Below are positions 15,918 through 15,997 of a stretch of DNA of 15,997 bases, in pieces; the first letter of the stretch is position 1; the number at the start of each line of letters is the position of its first letter. The notes under the pieces were generated by a model. It was not told the origin of the DNA. It did not search any database and worked only from the letters and a program-made list of their open reading frames with translations. Source of the stretch: Saprospiraceae bacterium (GTDB taxonomy: Bacteria > Bacteroidota > Bacteroidia > Chitinophagales > Saprospiraceae); the NCBI GenBank assembly GCA_013361075.1, contig JABWAJ010000059.1, forward strand, positions 1 to 15,997. Direction: 5' to 3'. A program made the translations under genes and the position numbers.

Positions 15918-15966
15918 AAGGGGCAAATATGATTAGCCCCCGATTGCATCAGGGGCTATTCCCCTT
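15918..15966. repeat. Compact inverted-repeat element after xisI
   Basis: TAGCCCC (15934-15940) pairs with GGGGCTA (15952-15958), and an outer AAGGGG (15918-15923) pairs with CCCCTT (15961-15966). A competing pairing, GGGGC (15920-15924) with GCCCC (15936-15940), is also possible. No T-tract follows. It lies 38 bp after the xisI stop and could be a 3' hairpin, an intergenic palindromic repeat or a repeat edge continuing beyond the window. The remaining bases to 15997 show no gene. Confidence 0.4.
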
Positions 15967-15997
15967 CAACCGCTTTGTGGTTATGATTCGTTAAGTT

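Noticed and set aside
1..15997. tRNA, rRNA, CRISPR array, replication origin or restriction-modification genes
   Set aside because: I looked on both strands and saw no sequence supporting any of these.

Overview
The window looks like a chromosomal segment of a Bacteroidota bacterium, most likely a Saprospiria/Saprospiraceae relative. The evidence is large, cysteine-paired, Thr/Ser/Asn-rich secreted proteins that end in type IX secretion sorting domains (three gliding-motility-type C-termini, CHU_C or type B, and one Por-type or type A), SprB-like repeats, promoters of the Bacteroidota form TTTG-N18-21-TAnnTTTG, few Shine-Dalgarno sequences, and a xisH/xisI pair. The lineage call is inference from gene content; no rRNA or tRNA is present.

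Layout. Positions 2-2239 hold the 3' part of a giant Ig-repeat adhesin whose start lies outside the window. A terminator hairpin follows, and its right arm runs into the promoter of the next gene, a SprB-repeat CHU_C protein (2432-5938). That gene converges, with a 14-bp gap, on two minus-strand genes: a stand-alone CBS-pair protein (5953-6387) and a 471-residue helical-repeat protein of unknown function (6488-7903). A 236-bp divergent intergenic region with a 10-bp inverted repeat and a good plus-strand promoter precedes a likely two-gene unit: a seven-repeat (probable beta-propeller) protein with a type A sorting domain (8140-10977) and, 27 bp on, a 1409-residue cysteine-rich CHU_C protein (11005-15234).

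The last 760 bp are a scar. Fifteen bases after the stop of the 1409-residue gene there is the left end of an IS3-like insertion sequence: a nested palindrome that contains the ribosome-binding sequence of orfA, then the first ~22 codons of orfA. It joins directly to the last 59 codons of xisH. xisI, overlapping the xisH tail by 13 bp, is intact, so a previously paired XisH/XisI system is now an orphan xisI. A compact inverted-repeat element follows.

Functionally, the four large genes encode cell-surface or released proteins exported by Sec and then by the type IX system; they probably serve adhesion, gliding or matrix roles, but no substrate can be read from the sequence. I see no defence island, CRISPR array or biosynthetic cluster. 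The most unusual items are the IS/xisH junction with its hairpin-masked start, and a four-copy C-x3-C-x8-C-x10/11-C module in the 1409-residue protein.
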